A stretch of DNA of 64,000 bases from Tsuneonella sp. CC-YZS046 (GTDB taxonomy: Bacteria; Pseudomonadota; Alphaproteobacteria; Sphingomonadales; Sphingomonadaceae): the NCBI RefSeq assembly GCF_035581365.1, contig NZ_CP141590.1, positions 744,001-808,000 on the forward strand. The letters are read 5' to 3'. Below the pieces are notes generated by a model. The model searched no databases and had not been told where the DNA came from. It worked only from the letters and a program-made list of their open reading frames with translations. Below, piece after piece: positions 9,498 through 17,996 of this stretch. Each line of letters opens with the position of its first letter. Within the stretch, counting starts at the first letter, position 1. A program made the position numbers and the translations under genes.

Positions 9498-9916
9498 TCG
9501 ACGTGGCTCTGCCTGATGGACCATACTCCACCGCCAATCCCGTCAACGGAATGAAACCAGTCGCGTTTCCCAATGAAAGCACGGGCATCGGAACTATTGT
9601 ATTCTAGCTCCCTGCGAATGATGGCTTCAATGTTGATCGGTACGGAGCGTCCGGCCCTACGGCGAATGCTCCGGACTTCCTCATAGATTTCGCTCAGATG
9701 CGCTGTTCCTCCGAGGGATTGGAGAGCGGCAAAGACATCGTCCCGCCAAAGCACCTTTCCAGGTCGTTGGCCTTTTTTCTCAACGATATAAGGCTGTTGC
9801 CTCTCACCGTTGAGTCCGAGCAGGCGCTTGAGAATGGTATTTTCATCCTCTTCACCCTCTGCTCTCAACGACCAGATTTTTGCGAATACATCGGTGCTGA
9901 TTTCAATGGTGCGCAT
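9494..9916 (-). CDS. SeqA N-domain-like plus winged-helix protein upstream of hicAB
   Basis: This protein has 140 residues. The first 35, MRTIEISTDVFAKIW...ENTILKRLLGL, closely resemble the SeqA N-terminal oligomerisation domain (MKTIEVDDELY...ILRRML). After a basic linker comes a domain like the HARE/restriction-endonuclease winged helix: DDVFAALQSLGGTAHLSEIY, then RRELEYNSSDAR and GIGGGVWSIR. The combination suggests a multimerising DNA-binding protein. It is the first gene of the hicA-hicB operon and overlaps hicA by ATGA. I choose ATG 9916 because it gives the SeqA-like start; a TTG at 9931 is the alternative. It may be the operon repressor or a third toxin-antitoxin component; this is inference. 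Confidence 0.7.
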   Translation of the reverse strand: MRTIEISTDVFAKIWSLRAEGEEDENTILKRLLGLNGERQQPYIVEKKGQRPGKVLWRDDVFAALQSLGGTAHLSEIYEEVRSIRRRAGRSVPINIEAIIRRELEYNSSDARAFIGKRDWFHSVDGIGGGVWSIRQSHVE

Positions 9917-9940
9917 GCTCGTCTCAGTCAACGAGCTATC

Positions 9941-9976
9941 AGATCATTTTGGAACTTTCCAGAACTATTTTGATCT
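9941..9976 (-). promoter_or_regulatory. Candidate operator of the SeqA-like/hicAB operon
   Basis: Arms AGATCA (9941-9946) and TGATCT (9971-9976) form an inverted repeat, with GGAAC and GAAC half-sites between them, just upstream of the first gene. The position (25-60 bases before the start) and symmetry suit an autoregulatory operator. The inner match is imperfect, and no clear -35/-10 pair was found. Confidence 0.35.
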
Positions 9977-9978
9977 AA

Positions 9979-12183
9979 TCATTTCCCCCATTTCCGCTGG
10001 GTCTTGCCGTAGCGCAGCTTGCGGGTGCCGGGCTTGCCCGAGTTCGAGCGGCCTACCGCTCCGCTGCTTGAGGCCGGGGGAGCGAGCCTCTCGCCTTCCG
10101 GCAGCCCGAGTTCGGTCGCTTCCAGCCGCCGGATCTCGTCGCGCAAGCGGCCCGCTTCCTCGAACTCCAGGTCGGCGGCGGCATCGCGCATCCGCTTTTC
10201 CAGATCCTCGATATAGGCGCGCAGATTATGGCCGACGAGGTTGTTGCGTTCGTCGTCGCCGGTATCCACGGTCACGCTGTCCTGCGCCGCCGTATGGGCC
10301 ACGATATCCGCGATCTGGCGCTTGATCGTCTGCGGAGTGATGCCGTGTTCCTCATTATAGGCGCGCTGCTTTTCGCGGCGGCGGTCGGTTTCGGCGATGG
10401 CGCGTTCCATGCTGCCGGTCATCCGGTCGGCATAGAGGATGACCCGCCCGTCGACATTGCGCGCGGCGCGGCCGATGGTCTGGATCAGCGAGGTTTCGCT
10501 GCGCAGGAAACCCTCCTTGTCCGCATCGAGGATGCAGACGAGGCCGCATTCCGGGATGTCCAGCCCCTCGCGCAGCAGGTTGATGCCCACCAGCACGTCA
10601 TAGACGCCAAGGCGCAGGTCGCGGATCAGCTCGATGCGTTCCAGCGTCTCCACGTCCGAATGCATGTAGCGGACCTTCAATCCTGCCTCGTGCATGAATT
10701 CGGTAAGGTCTTCCGCCATGCGCTTGGTCAGGGTGGTGACGAGCGTGCGATAGCCCTTCGCCGCGGTTTCGCGGCATTCGTTGATGCAATCCTGCACCTG
10801 GTCCTCCACCGGGCGGATCAGCACCGGCGGGTCGATCAGGCCGGTCGGGCGGATCACCTGCTCGGCGAACACGCCGCCGGACTGCTCCATCTCCCACGGG
10901 CCGGGGGTGGCGGAAACGGCCACGGTCTGCGGCCGCATCGCATCCCATTCGTTGAAGCGCAGCGGACGGTTGTCGATGCAGCTCGGCAGGCGGAAGCCAT
11001 ATTCGGCCAGCGTCAGCTTGCGGCGGTGGTCGCCCCGCGCCATCGCGCCTACCTGCGGGATGGTCTGGTGGCTTTCGTCCACGAACAGCAGGGCATCGTC
11101 CGGCAGATATTCGAACAGGGTCGGCGGCGGCTCCCCCGGCAGGCGGCCGGTAAGGAAGCGGGAGTAATTCTCGATCCCCGCGCAGCTTCCGGTGGCCGCG
11201 ATCATCTCCAGGTCGAAATTGGTGCGCTGCTCCAGCCGCTGCGCTTCCAGCAGGCGGCCTTCGGCGTGAAGCTCCTTCAGCCGTTCCTCCAGCTCGAACT
11301 TTATCGCTTCCGTCGCCTGCTTCATAGTCGGGCCGGGGGTGACATAGTGCGAATTGGCATAGACCCGCACCCGGTCCAGCTTCGTGCCGGGCTTGCCGGT
11401 CAGCGGATCGAACTCGACGATCTCCTCGATCTCGTCGCCGAAGAAGCTGACTCGCCAGGCCATATCCTCGTAGTGGCTGGGGAAGATTTCCAGATTGTCG
11501 CCCCGCACGCGGAAATTGCCCCGGGCGAAGGCGGCGTCGTTGCGCTTGTATTGCAGGGCGACGAGCTTGCGGATGATCTCCCGCTGATCGGCGGATTCCC
11601 CCTTCTTCAGGTCGAAGATCATGGCCGAATAGGTTTCGACCGAGCCGATGCCGTAGAGGCAGGAAACAGAGGCGACGATGATTACGTCGTCCCGTTCCAG
11701 CAGGGCGCGGGTGGCGGAATGGCGCATCCGGTCGATCGCCTCGTTCACCGAGCTTTCCTTCTCGATGTAGGTGTCGGAGCGGGGGACGTAGGCTTCCGGC
11801 TGGTAATAGTCGTAGTAGGAGACGAAATATTCCACCGCGTTTTCGGGGAAGAAGCTCTTGAACTCGCCATAGAGCTGCGCCGCGAGGATCTTGTTGGGAG
11901 CGAGCACCAGCGCCGGGCGCTGCAATTCCTCGATCACCTTGGCCATGGTGAAGGTCTTGCCGGAACCCGTCACGCCCAGCAGCACCTGGGTTTTCTCGCC
12001 TTCCCGCGCGGCGGCGACCAGCTCGGATATGGCGGTCGGCTGGTCCCCGCTCGGTTCGTAATCGGAAACGATCCGGAAGCGCTTGCCGCCCAGCGTCTTT
12101 TCCGGGCGCTGCGGCTTGTGGGGAACGAAAGTCCCCGAGGTATCGGGTTCTTCCAGTCCGCGACGAATGACGAGCTCGGCCAT
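9979..12183 (-). CDS. uvrB: Excinuclease ABC subunit B
   Basis: UvrB is the damage-verifying helicase-like subunit of nucleotide excision repair; it is loaded by UvrA and recruits UvrC. From the ATG at 12181-12183 the protein has 734 residues. Motifs are Walker A GVTGSGKT (residues 70-77), the beta-hairpin [15 protein letters not shown] (motif II), and helicase motif VI (QTIGRAARN). The C-terminal UVR domain has [25 protein letters not shown] longer reading with 12 extra residues exists but has no family support. An SOS box lies 40 bases upstream, so the gene should be LexA-repressed. Confidence 0.97.
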   Translation of the reverse strand: MAELVIRRGLEEPDTSGTFVPHKPQRPEKTLGGKRFRIVSDYEPSGDQPTAISELVAAAREGEKTQVLLGVTGSGKTFTMAKVIEELQRPALVLAPNKILAAQLYGEFKSFFPENAVEYFVSYYDYYQPEAYVPRSDTYIEKESSVNEAIDRMRHSATRALLERDDVIIVASVSCLYGIGSVETYSAMIFDLKKGESADQREIIRKLVALQYKRNDAAFARGNFRVRGDNLEIFPSHYEDMAWRVSFFGDEIEEIVEFDPLTGKPGTKLDRVRVYANSHYVTPGPTMKQATEAIKFELEERLKELHAEGRLLEAQRLEQRTNFDLEMIAATGSCAGIENYSRFLTGRLPGEPPPTLFEYLPDDALLFVDESHQTIPQVGAMARGDHRRKLTLAEYGFRLPSCIDNRPLRFNEWDAMRPQTVAVSATPGPWEMEQSGGVFAEQVIRPTGLIDPPVLIRPVEDQVQDCINECRETAAKGYRTLVTTLTKRMAEDLTEFMHEAGLKVRYMHSDVETLERIELIRDLRLGVYDVLVGINLLREGLDIPECGLVCILDADKEGFLRSETSLIQTIGRAARNVDGRVILYADRMTGSMERAIAETDRRREKQRAYNEEHGITPQTIKRQIADIVAHTAAQDSVTVDTGDDERNNLVGHNLRAYIEDLEKRMRDAAADLEFEEAGRLRDEIRRLEATELGLPEGERLAPPASSSGAVGRSNSGKPGTRKLRYGKTQRKWGK

Positions 12184-12500
12184 GCGCGCGAATATGGGGG
12201 AGCGGGCGGGGCGGTGCAATATGTTCCCGGCATGTTCGCCGCGCTGGAAAAATCTTTCCTACATGCGCCCGAATCCCTATCCAGCCATCGGAAGGAAAGT
12301 TCCACGTCTTTTCAGATCGTTTTGCCTGCCTTTTGAGAGAATATCTTTTTGCCTTGAACAGTGTCAACCCTGTCACCCCCCCCCCGCACCGGCAGGCAGG
12401 GAAAAGGGCGTTTCGCACAAGGCGTTGGCTTTGAGTGCGCCGGGTTGTTACCAGTGCGGATCCGTGCGGCCGCGGCCGCCTTTATCGAGGGAGAATTGGA
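12184..12500. other. Intergenic region between uvrB and the DUF3617 gene
   Basis: This 317-base divergent gap holds no gene that I can support. It contains the uvrB SOS box (12223-12237), a run of ten cytosines (12376-12385), and the ribosome site GAGGGAGAA just before 12501. No convincing -35/-10 pair stands out for the rightward gene. Confidence 0.6.
12223..12237. promoter_or_regulatory. LexA (SOS) box upstream of uvrB
   Basis: GTTC at 12223-12226 and GTTC at 12234-12237 are separated by exactly seven bases, the alphaproteobacterial LexA consensus GTTC-N7-GTTC. It lies 40 bases before the uvrB start, and uvrB is a classical SOS gene, so the match is unlikely to be chance. Confidence 0.82.
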
Positions 12501-13037
12501 ATGCGCCTGATTATTGCCTTGCCGCTGGCTGCCGCGGTTGCCCTTGCCGGATGCGGCAAGCAGGCGGACGATACGCCCAAGACGGTGGAACAGGCCGCCG
12601 AGCAGGCGAAGCAGATGGCCAAGCCTGAGCCGGGCAAATACCGCAGCAGCATCAAGATGCTGGAATTCAACATTCCCGGCCTGCCGGCGGACCAGGCCGA
12701 CCAGATGAAGAAGATGATGGGCGGCGCGGCCAGCCAGAGCCACGAATTCTGCCTGACGGCGCAGGATGTCGAGAAGGGCTATGAGGAGATGGTGAAGAAG
12801 TCGTCCGAAGGTAACTGCACCTTCGAGAAGTTCGACACCACCACCAATACGATCGACGCCAGGATGACTTGCGACATGGGTCAGGCCGGCAAGGCGCAGA
12901 TGGCCATGCAAGGCAATGTCACGCCCACCAAGTCGGTGATGGTCATGGATATCGAGAACAGCGTGTCGCAGGTGCCGGGCGGCAAGATCCACACCAAGAT
13001 GGAAGTCACTAACGAGCGGATCGGGGACTGCGGCTGA
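12501..13037 (+). CDS. DUF3617 family lipoprotein
   Basis: This is a 178-residue lipoprotein with signal LIIALPLAAAVALAGC, so it is membrane-anchored in the envelope. The mature part matches DUF3617: it has a PGKYRSSIKMLEF strand early, EFCLTAQDV with the first conserved cysteine, GNCTFEKFDTTTNTIDARMTC with two more cysteines, and NGxV-like strands to the end. Met/Lys-rich QMKKMMGG is notable. The function of this sphingomonad-abundant family is unknown. The start is fixed by GAGGGAGAA and by the signal peptide; an upstream extension is not supported. Confidence 0.85.
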   Translation: MRLIIALPLAAAVALAGCGKQADDTPKTVEQAAEQAKQMAKPEPGKYRSSIKMLEFNIPGLPADQADQMKKMMGGAASQSHEFCLTAQDVEKGYEEMVKKSSEGNCTFEKFDTTTNTIDARMTCDMGQAGKAQMAMQGNVTPTKSVMVMDIENSVSQVPGGKIHTKMEVTNERIGDCG

Positions 13038-13101
13038 CGCCAATTGCGGAACATTTATGACATTCAGGATTCATGCAGGGAGATAGCTTCATAAAAATGT
13101 A

Positions 13102-13923
13102 ATGCGCATATCCATGGCTACCGCAGCGACCAGAAATGATTCGGGCCAGAGCGCTTCTGCCCAGCAAGTTGGCGGATTTTCACGCATGGCCGCGCTGCGC
13201 GATGAAGTGGTGCGCCGTGCCGCGCTGGCGGGGGAACCGAGGCCCGAAGGGGTCAAGGGGCCGCCGCTGCGGCATCTGGTGGGGGAATTGTCCGCGCTGG
13301 CCGGCCCATTCTGGCGGCGGCAGGACGTGGAGGCGATTCCCCGGGCCGGGCGCCGCCGAACGGTGATGCTGCTGCCCGGGTTCGCGACCCATCCCATCCG
13401 GATGCGGCACATGGCGGAACAGCTCGAGGCGGCCGGTCACAGGGTCAAGCGCTGGGGGTTGGGCTTCAATTTCGGGCCGACCGAGGAAAATTTCGCGCGG
13501 CTCAATCAACGGCTGCTCGATCTCTACCGCCGCCATCGCGAGCCAGTGGTGCTGGTGGGCTGGAGCCTGGGCGGCATTTTCGCCCGCGAACTGGCCAAGG
13601 CCCATCCCGATGCGGTGGCCAAGGTGGTGACGATGGGTTCCCCGTTTTCGGGCAATCGCCGGGCCAACAATGCCTGGCGCCTGTATCATCTGGTGACGGG
13701 GCATCCGGTGGAGCGCCCCCCGATCACGCAGGACATCTCCGCCAAGCCGCCGGTCCCGACCGTGGCCTTGTGGAGCCCGCGCGACGGCATCGTTTCGCCG
13801 CGTTCGTCCTGCGGCCGCCGGGGCGAGCGGGACCGCGCGGTGGCCCTGCGCTGCACCCATCTCGGCTTCGCCTATTCGAATGAAGCGATCGCTGCGGTCC
13901 TGCGGGAACTGGAGCTGGATTGA
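13102..13923 (+). CDS. Alpha/beta hydrolase family protein
   Basis: This 273-residue hydrolase has the oxyanion/early strand segment RTVMLLPGFATHPIRM, the nucleophile elbow VLVGWSLGGIFAREL (GxSxG serine), an acid-region WSPRDGIV, and a late histidine in CTHLGFAYS, giving a complete Ser-Asp-His triad. It resembles esterase/lipase-like proteins with a PGF start. No substrate can be named. The start at 13102 is uncertain because no good ribosome site precedes it; 13114 and 13186 are alternatives. It sits just before the ATP-grasp operon, but the strong promoter-like sequence between them suggests separate transcription. Confidence 0.8.
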   Translation: MRISMATAATRNDSGQSASAQQVGGFSRMAALRDEVVRRAALAGEPRPEGVKGPPLRHLVGELSALAGPFWRRQDVEAIPRAGRRRTVMLLPGFATHPIRMRHMAEQLEAAGHRVKRWGLGFNFGPTEENFARLNQRLLDLYRRHREPVVLVGWSLGGIFARELAKAHPDAVAKVVTMGSPFSGNRRANNAWRLYHLVTGHPVERPPITQDISAKPPVPTVALWSPRDGIVSPRSSCGRRGERDRAVALRCTHLGFAYSNEAIAAVLRELELD

Positions 13924-13951
13924 AGCGCTGAAATTCGATTGCCGCGGAGCA

Positions 13952-13979
13952 TTGACAGGGCCACTCTTTATGGCATTGT
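13952..13979 (+). promoter_or_regulatory. Candidate promoter of the ATP-grasp/Anbu operon
   Basis: TTGACA (13952-13957) is a perfect -35 box, followed after 16 bases by CATTGT (13974-13979) as a possible -10. Transcription would start near 13986, leaving a very short leader before the ATG at 13998. Confidence 0.45.
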
Positions 13980-13997
13980 GCGCTGCAGCAAAAGAAT

Positions 13998-15425
13998 ATG
14001 AACGCAAGCGAGCCATCATTCGATGAAATGTATGCGGCCGACGGTTCGGTAAGGCCAGCCTATGGCAATTATTGCCGCTGGCTGGATGAGCAGGACGAGA
14101 TCTGGCTGAAGCGAAAGCATTCGGAAGCCGAGGCGTTCTTCCGCCGGACCGGCATCACTTTCAACGTATATGGCGCTGAGGAGGCGGAGGAGCGGCTCAT
14201 CCCCTTCGACATGGTCCCCAGGATCATAACCGGGGCGGAATGGCGCAAGCTGTCGCGGGGGATCGAGCAGCGGGTGAGGGCGCTCAATGCCTTCATCCAC
14301 GATCTCTATCACCGCCGGGAGATCATCCGCTCCGGCCGGCTGCCGGAACGCCTGTTGCGCGACAACGAGGCCTGGCTGCCGCAGATGGTCGGCTTTTCGC
14401 CGCCGGGCGGCGTCTATACCCATATCGTCGGCATCGACCTGGTGCGGACGGGATCGAACGATTTCATGGTGCTGGAAGACAATGCCCGCACTCCCAGCGG
14501 GGTCAGCTACATGCTGGAAAACCGGGAAACCATGATGGCGATGTTCCCGGAACTGTTCACCAAGGTCCGGGTGCGCCCGGTATCGGATTATCCGCGCCGT
14601 CTGGCCAAGAGCCTGGCCGCTTGCGCTCCGTCCTGCGCCGGGTCCAAGCCGGTCGTCGCGGTGCTGACTCCCGGGGTCTACAACAGCGCCTATTACGAGC
14701 ACGCTTTCCTGGCCGACCAGATGGGCGCGGAACTGGTCGAAGGCAGCGATCTGCGGGTTGAGGACGGGCGGGTCAAGATGCGCACGACCCGGGGCTATAC
14801 GCCGATCGACGTGCTGTATCGCCGGGTCGATGACGATTTCCTGGACCCGCTCACCTTCAACAAGGACAGCATATTGGGCGTTCCCGGCATCATGGACGTC
14901 TATCGTTCGGGCGGGATCACCATCGCCAATGCTCCGGGCACCGGCATTTCGGATGACAAGGCGATCTACAGCTTCATGCCGGATATCGTGGAATTCTACA
15001 CGGGCGAGAAGCCGCTGCTGCAGAACGTGCCGACCTGGCGTTGCACCGAAAAGGACAGCCTTGCCTATGTTCTCGACAATCTCGAGGATCTGGTGGTCAA
15101 GGAAGTCCACGGTTCGGGCGGCTACGGCATGTTGATCGGCCCGACCGCGTCGAAGCGGGAAATCCGCGATTTCAGGAAGAAACTGGAGGCGAAGCCGGAC
15201 AATTATATCGCCCAGCCGACGCTATCCCTTTCGACCGTCCCGATCTTCACCCGCAAGGGCCTTGCGCCGCGCCATGTCGATCTCCGGCCCTTCGTGCTGG
15301 TTTCCCCGGACGGGATAGACATCACGCCCGGCGGGCTGACCCGGGTCGCGATGAAGAAAGGCTCGCTGGTCGTCAATTCGAGCCAGGGGGGAGGCACCAA
15401 GGACAGCTGGGTGCTTGACGACTGA
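13998..15425 (+). CDS. Circularly permuted ATP-grasp type 2 protein (DUF404/407)
   Basis: This 475-residue protein belongs to the circularly permuted ATP-grasp family that is predicted to ligate amino acids or peptides at the cost of ATP. Recognisable segments are PRIITGAEWRKLSRGIEQRVRALNAF, the metal/substrate motif FMVLEDNARTPSGVSYMLENRE, VLTPGVYNSAYYEHAFLA, LYRRVDDDFLDPLTF, and the lysine strand DLVVKEVHGSGGYGMLIGP. It is the first gene of an operon with alpha-E, transglutaminase and Anbu genes, a conserved bacterial association. The target of ligation is unknown. Confidence 0.93.
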   Translation: MNASEPSFDEMYAADGSVRPAYGNYCRWLDEQDEIWLKRKHSEAEAFFRRTGITFNVYGAEEAEERLIPFDMVPRIITGAEWRKLSRGIEQRVRALNAFIHDLYHRREIIRSGRLPERLLRDNEAWLPQMVGFSPPGGVYTHIVGIDLVRTGSNDFMVLEDNARTPSGVSYMLENRETMMAMFPELFTKVRVRPVSDYPRRLAKSLAACAPSCAGSKPVVAVLTPGVYNSAYYEHAFLADQMGAELVEGSDLRVEDGRVKMRTTRGYTPIDVLYRRVDDDFLDPLTFNKDSILGVPGIMDVYRSGGITIANAPGTGISDDKAIYSFMPDIVEFYTGEKPLLQNVPTWRCTEKDSLAYVLDNLEDLVVKEVHGSGGYGMLIGPTASKREIRDFRKKLEAKPDNYIAQPTLSLSTVPIFTRKGLAPRHVDLRPFVLVSPDGIDITPGGLTRVAMKKGSLVVNSSQGGGTKDSWVLDD

Positions 15426-15441
15426 TGGGGCGGGGGCGGCG

Positions 15442-16386
15442 ATGCTAGGTCGGACGGCGAACGGGATCTACTGGATGTATCGCTATCTGGAGCGCGCCGA
15501 GAACACCGCCCGCCTGCTGGATGCCGGCTTTCGCATGGCCCTGATGCGGGGTGCCGATGCCGCCAGCGAGGAATGGCGGTCGGTGCTGGCGACGCTTGGC
15601 CTGCAGCAGCATTACGATGCCCTGCATGAAGGCTATGACGGGATGCAGGTCTGCAATTACGTGCTGCGCGAGAAAAGCCATCCCGAGACGATCCTGGCGA
15701 TGATCGAGGGCGCGCGCAGCAATGCCCGCATGGCCCGGTCCTCGATCACGCTCGAAGTGTGGGAAACGGTGAATGAAGGCTGGATGACGATCCGCGACAT
15801 GCTGTCCCGCCCGCTGCGGGAAGGCAATCTCGGGCCGGTCCTTTCCGCGATTCGCCGGGAATCCACTTTGGTCCGGGGCGCGACCTACGGCACCATGCTG
15901 CGCAACGAGATCTATCACTTCGCCCGCGCGGGCACCTTCATCGAGCGGGCCGACAACACTGCCCGCATCCTCGACGTGAAATACCATCTGCTGCTGCCGT
16001 CGCTGGCCTATGTCGGGTCCAGCCTGGACAGCACCCAATGGGACAATGTCCTGCGCTCGCTGGGTGGGGAACGGGCCTATCGCTGGCTGAACGCCGGGCG
16101 GATGGACCCGAAGGGGATCGCCGAATTCCTGATCCTGGACGAGCGTTTTCCGCGAAGCCTCACCTTCTGTTACGGGCAATTGCTGGAAAATCTGGGCGGC
16201 CTGGAGAAGGAATACAGCCACCGCGAGCCATCCCACGATCTTGCTCGCTGTGCCGCTGACAAATTGGGGAAACAGGACATCGAAGGGATTTTCGATGTCG
16301 GCCTGCACCAGTTCCTGCTCGGCTTCATTGGCGAAAACCAGGCCCTGGCCAGCGCCATCGCGGTCGATTACCGATTCAACGACTGA
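15442..16386 (+). CDS. Alpha-E domain protein (DUF403)
   Basis: The alpha-E domain is an all-helical domain, named for conserved glutamates, that is found next to permuted ATP-grasp proteins. The 314-residue protein starts MLGRTANGIYWMYRYLERAENTAR, the standard N-terminus, and later repeats the same pattern in FIERADNTARILDVKYH. That internal similarity suggests a duplicated half. I choose the ATG at 15442, preceded by a G-rich ribosome site; a TTG at 15415 would overlap the previous gene. It probably acts with the ATP-grasp protein, with no catalytic residues identifiable. Confidence 0.9.
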   Translation: MLGRTANGIYWMYRYLERAENTARLLDAGFRMALMRGADAASEEWRSVLATLGLQQHYDALHEGYDGMQVCNYVLREKSHPETILAMIEGARSNARMARSSITLEVWETVNEGWMTIRDMLSRPLREGNLGPVLSAIRRESTLVRGATYGTMLRNEIYHFARAGTFIERADNTARILDVKYHLLLPSLAYVGSSLDSTQWDNVLRSLGGERAYRWLNAGRMDPKGIAEFLILDERFPRSLTFCYGQLLENLGGLEKEYSHREPSHDLARCAADKLGKQDIEGIFDVGLHQFLLGFIGENQALASAIAVDYRFND

Positions 16387-16402
16387 GGGAAGGGCTTCTC
16401 GC

Positions 16403-17218
16403 GTGCGTCTCGCCGTCCGTCATACGACCCGCTACCGTTTTCGCAGTCCTGTCGCGCATGGCCTGCAACGCCTGCGGCTGACCCCGAAGGAAACGCAAGG
16501 GCAGCGGGTCGTGGATTGGCGCATGAGCTTCGAGGGCGCGAAGGAAGAGCTTTCCTACGACGACCAGAATTGCAACCATGTAACTCTCGTTTCGATCCTT
16601 CCCGGAACGTTGGATTTCGTGATCCATTGCGAAGGGACGGTCGAGACTTCCGATCAGGTCGGGGTGATCGGCCGCCATGCGGGGCACATGCCGTTATGGG
16701 CTTTCGTCAACCAGACCGCGCTCACGCGCCCTGGCCCGAGGATGCGGGCGATCCTTTCCTCGGTGACGGTCGATCGCGAGAATCCGATCGGAACACTGCA
16801 TGGCCTTTCGGCCGCGATTCTCAATTCGGTGGGTTATGAGACGGGCCATACCCATGTCGGCACCAGCGCGGAGGAAGCCGCGGCGCTGGGGCGCGGGGTG
16901 TGCCAGGATCATTCCCAGATATTCATCGGCCTTGTCCGGATGCTGGGCATCCCCGCCCGCTATGTGAGCGGCTATCTGATGATGGACGACCGTGTCGGCC
17001 AGGAAGCGACCCATGCCTGGGCGGAAGCCTGTATCGACGGGCTGGGCTGGGTCGGCTTCGACATCTCCAACGGGATCAGCCCGGATGCCCGCTATGTCCG
17101 GATCGCCACCGGCAGGGATTATGCGGAAGCCGCGCCGGTGAACGGCATAACCTTCGGGGGGGCGGAACAATCGCTCCACATAGAAATTGCGGTGGAACAG
17201 CAATCCGTGGAACAGTAG
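16403..17218 (+). CDS. Transglutaminase-like cysteine protease/transferase
   Basis: This 271-residue protein has the bacterial transglutaminase N-terminal beta domain (RLAVRHTTRYRFRSPV...LRLTPKETQGQ) and a catalytic core. The triad cysteine is in GRGVCQDHSQIF, the histidine in ATHAWAEACIDGLGWVGFD, and the aspartate just after (FDISNG). Such proteins either cleave or cross-link peptide bonds. Start is the GTG at 16403, preceded by GAGGGAAGGG. It lies 16 bases after the alpha-E gene, and its product could remove or transfer peptides made by the ATP-grasp enzyme; that is inference. Confidence 0.92.
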   Translation: MRLAVRHTTRYRFRSPVAHGLQRLRLTPKETQGQRVVDWRMSFEGAKEELSYDDQNCNHVTLVSILPGTLDFVIHCEGTVETSDQVGVIGRHAGHMPLWAFVNQTALTRPGPRMRAILSSVTVDRENPIGTLHGLSAAILNSVGYETGHTHVGTSAEEAAALGRGVCQDHSQIFIGLVRMLGIPARYVSGYLMMDDRVGQEATHAWAEACIDGLGWVGFDISNGISPDARYVRIATGRDYAEAAPVNGITFGGAEQSLHIEIAVEQQSVEQ

Positions 17219-17252
17219 AGCACGGACCCGGGCAGCACTTCAGGAGAATACA

Positions 17253-17994
17253 TTGACCTATTGCGTTGGCATGACGCTCGACAAGGGCCTCGTGCTCATG
17301 AGCGATACCCGGACCAATTCGGGCGTCGACAATATCTCCGTCTTCCGCAAGATGTTCCATTGGAACGAGCCGGGGGAGCGGATCATCGCGGTGATGACCG
17401 CGGGCAATCTGGCGACGACCCAGGCCGTTATCAGCCAGCTGGAGGAACGCAGCAAGGCCCCCGCCGAACGCCATAATTCGCTGCTGGAAGCGCCCACCAT
17501 GTTCAAGGTGGCGACCGAAATCGGGCGGCTGCTGCGGGAAACAATTCGCGAAGCGCAGATCGAAAACGATCAGGGGCAGGGCCGCTTCACCGCGTCCATC
17601 ATCCTGGCCGGACAGATCGCCGGGATGGAGCCGCGCCTGTTCATGATCTACCCGGAAGGCAATTTCATCGAGGCCAGCTTCGACACACCCTTCTTCCAGA
17701 TCGGTGAGACGAAATACGGGCGCCCGATCCTGATCCGGGGTTACGAGCGCGACATGACGTTCGAGGATGCGGTGAAGCTGATGATGGTGTCTTTCGATTC
17801 CACCTTGAAAGCCAATCTTTCTGTCGGTCTGCCGCTGGACCTGCTGGTTATCGAGCGGGATCGGTTCGAGCCGCTGCATGAAAGGCGGATCGAGGCGACC
17901 GACCCCTATTTCCAGGCGATTTCGTCAAGCTGGGGCAATGCGCTCAAGGCGGCGTTCGAACTCGCTTCCCGACTACACATTCGGCGAGGACTGA
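17253..17994 (+). CDS. Anbu-type proteasome-like protease, apparent 1-base frameshift at the 3' end
   Basis: Anbu is the ancestral-looking bacterial proteasome relative with an N-terminal threonine nucleophile. The start is TTG at 17253 with AGGAG at 17242-17246, so removal of Met exposes Thr in TYCVGMTLDKGLVLMSDTRTN. Later landmarks are SDTRTNSG, VMTAGNLATTQAVI and the ending ATDPYFQAISSSWGNALKAAF. In the opened frame the protein runs on far past the family length into the antisense of the extensin gene. In the +1 frame from 17962 the codons read SLPDYTFGED and stop at 17992-17994, two bases before the convergent stop. I infer a one-base indel near 17955-17962, genuine or a sequencing error. 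True length would be about 246 residues. Confidence 0.85.
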
Positions 17995-17996
17995 CT

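Noticed and set aside
9951-9965. GAAC-N6-GAAC as a possible third SOS box
   Set aside because: The spacer is six bases, not seven, and the site is better explained as part of the hicAB-operon operator.
10228-12336. A 702-codon open frame on the plus strand
   Set aside because: It is the antisense of uvrB and results from GC-rich codon bias; it has no recognisable domain or start context.
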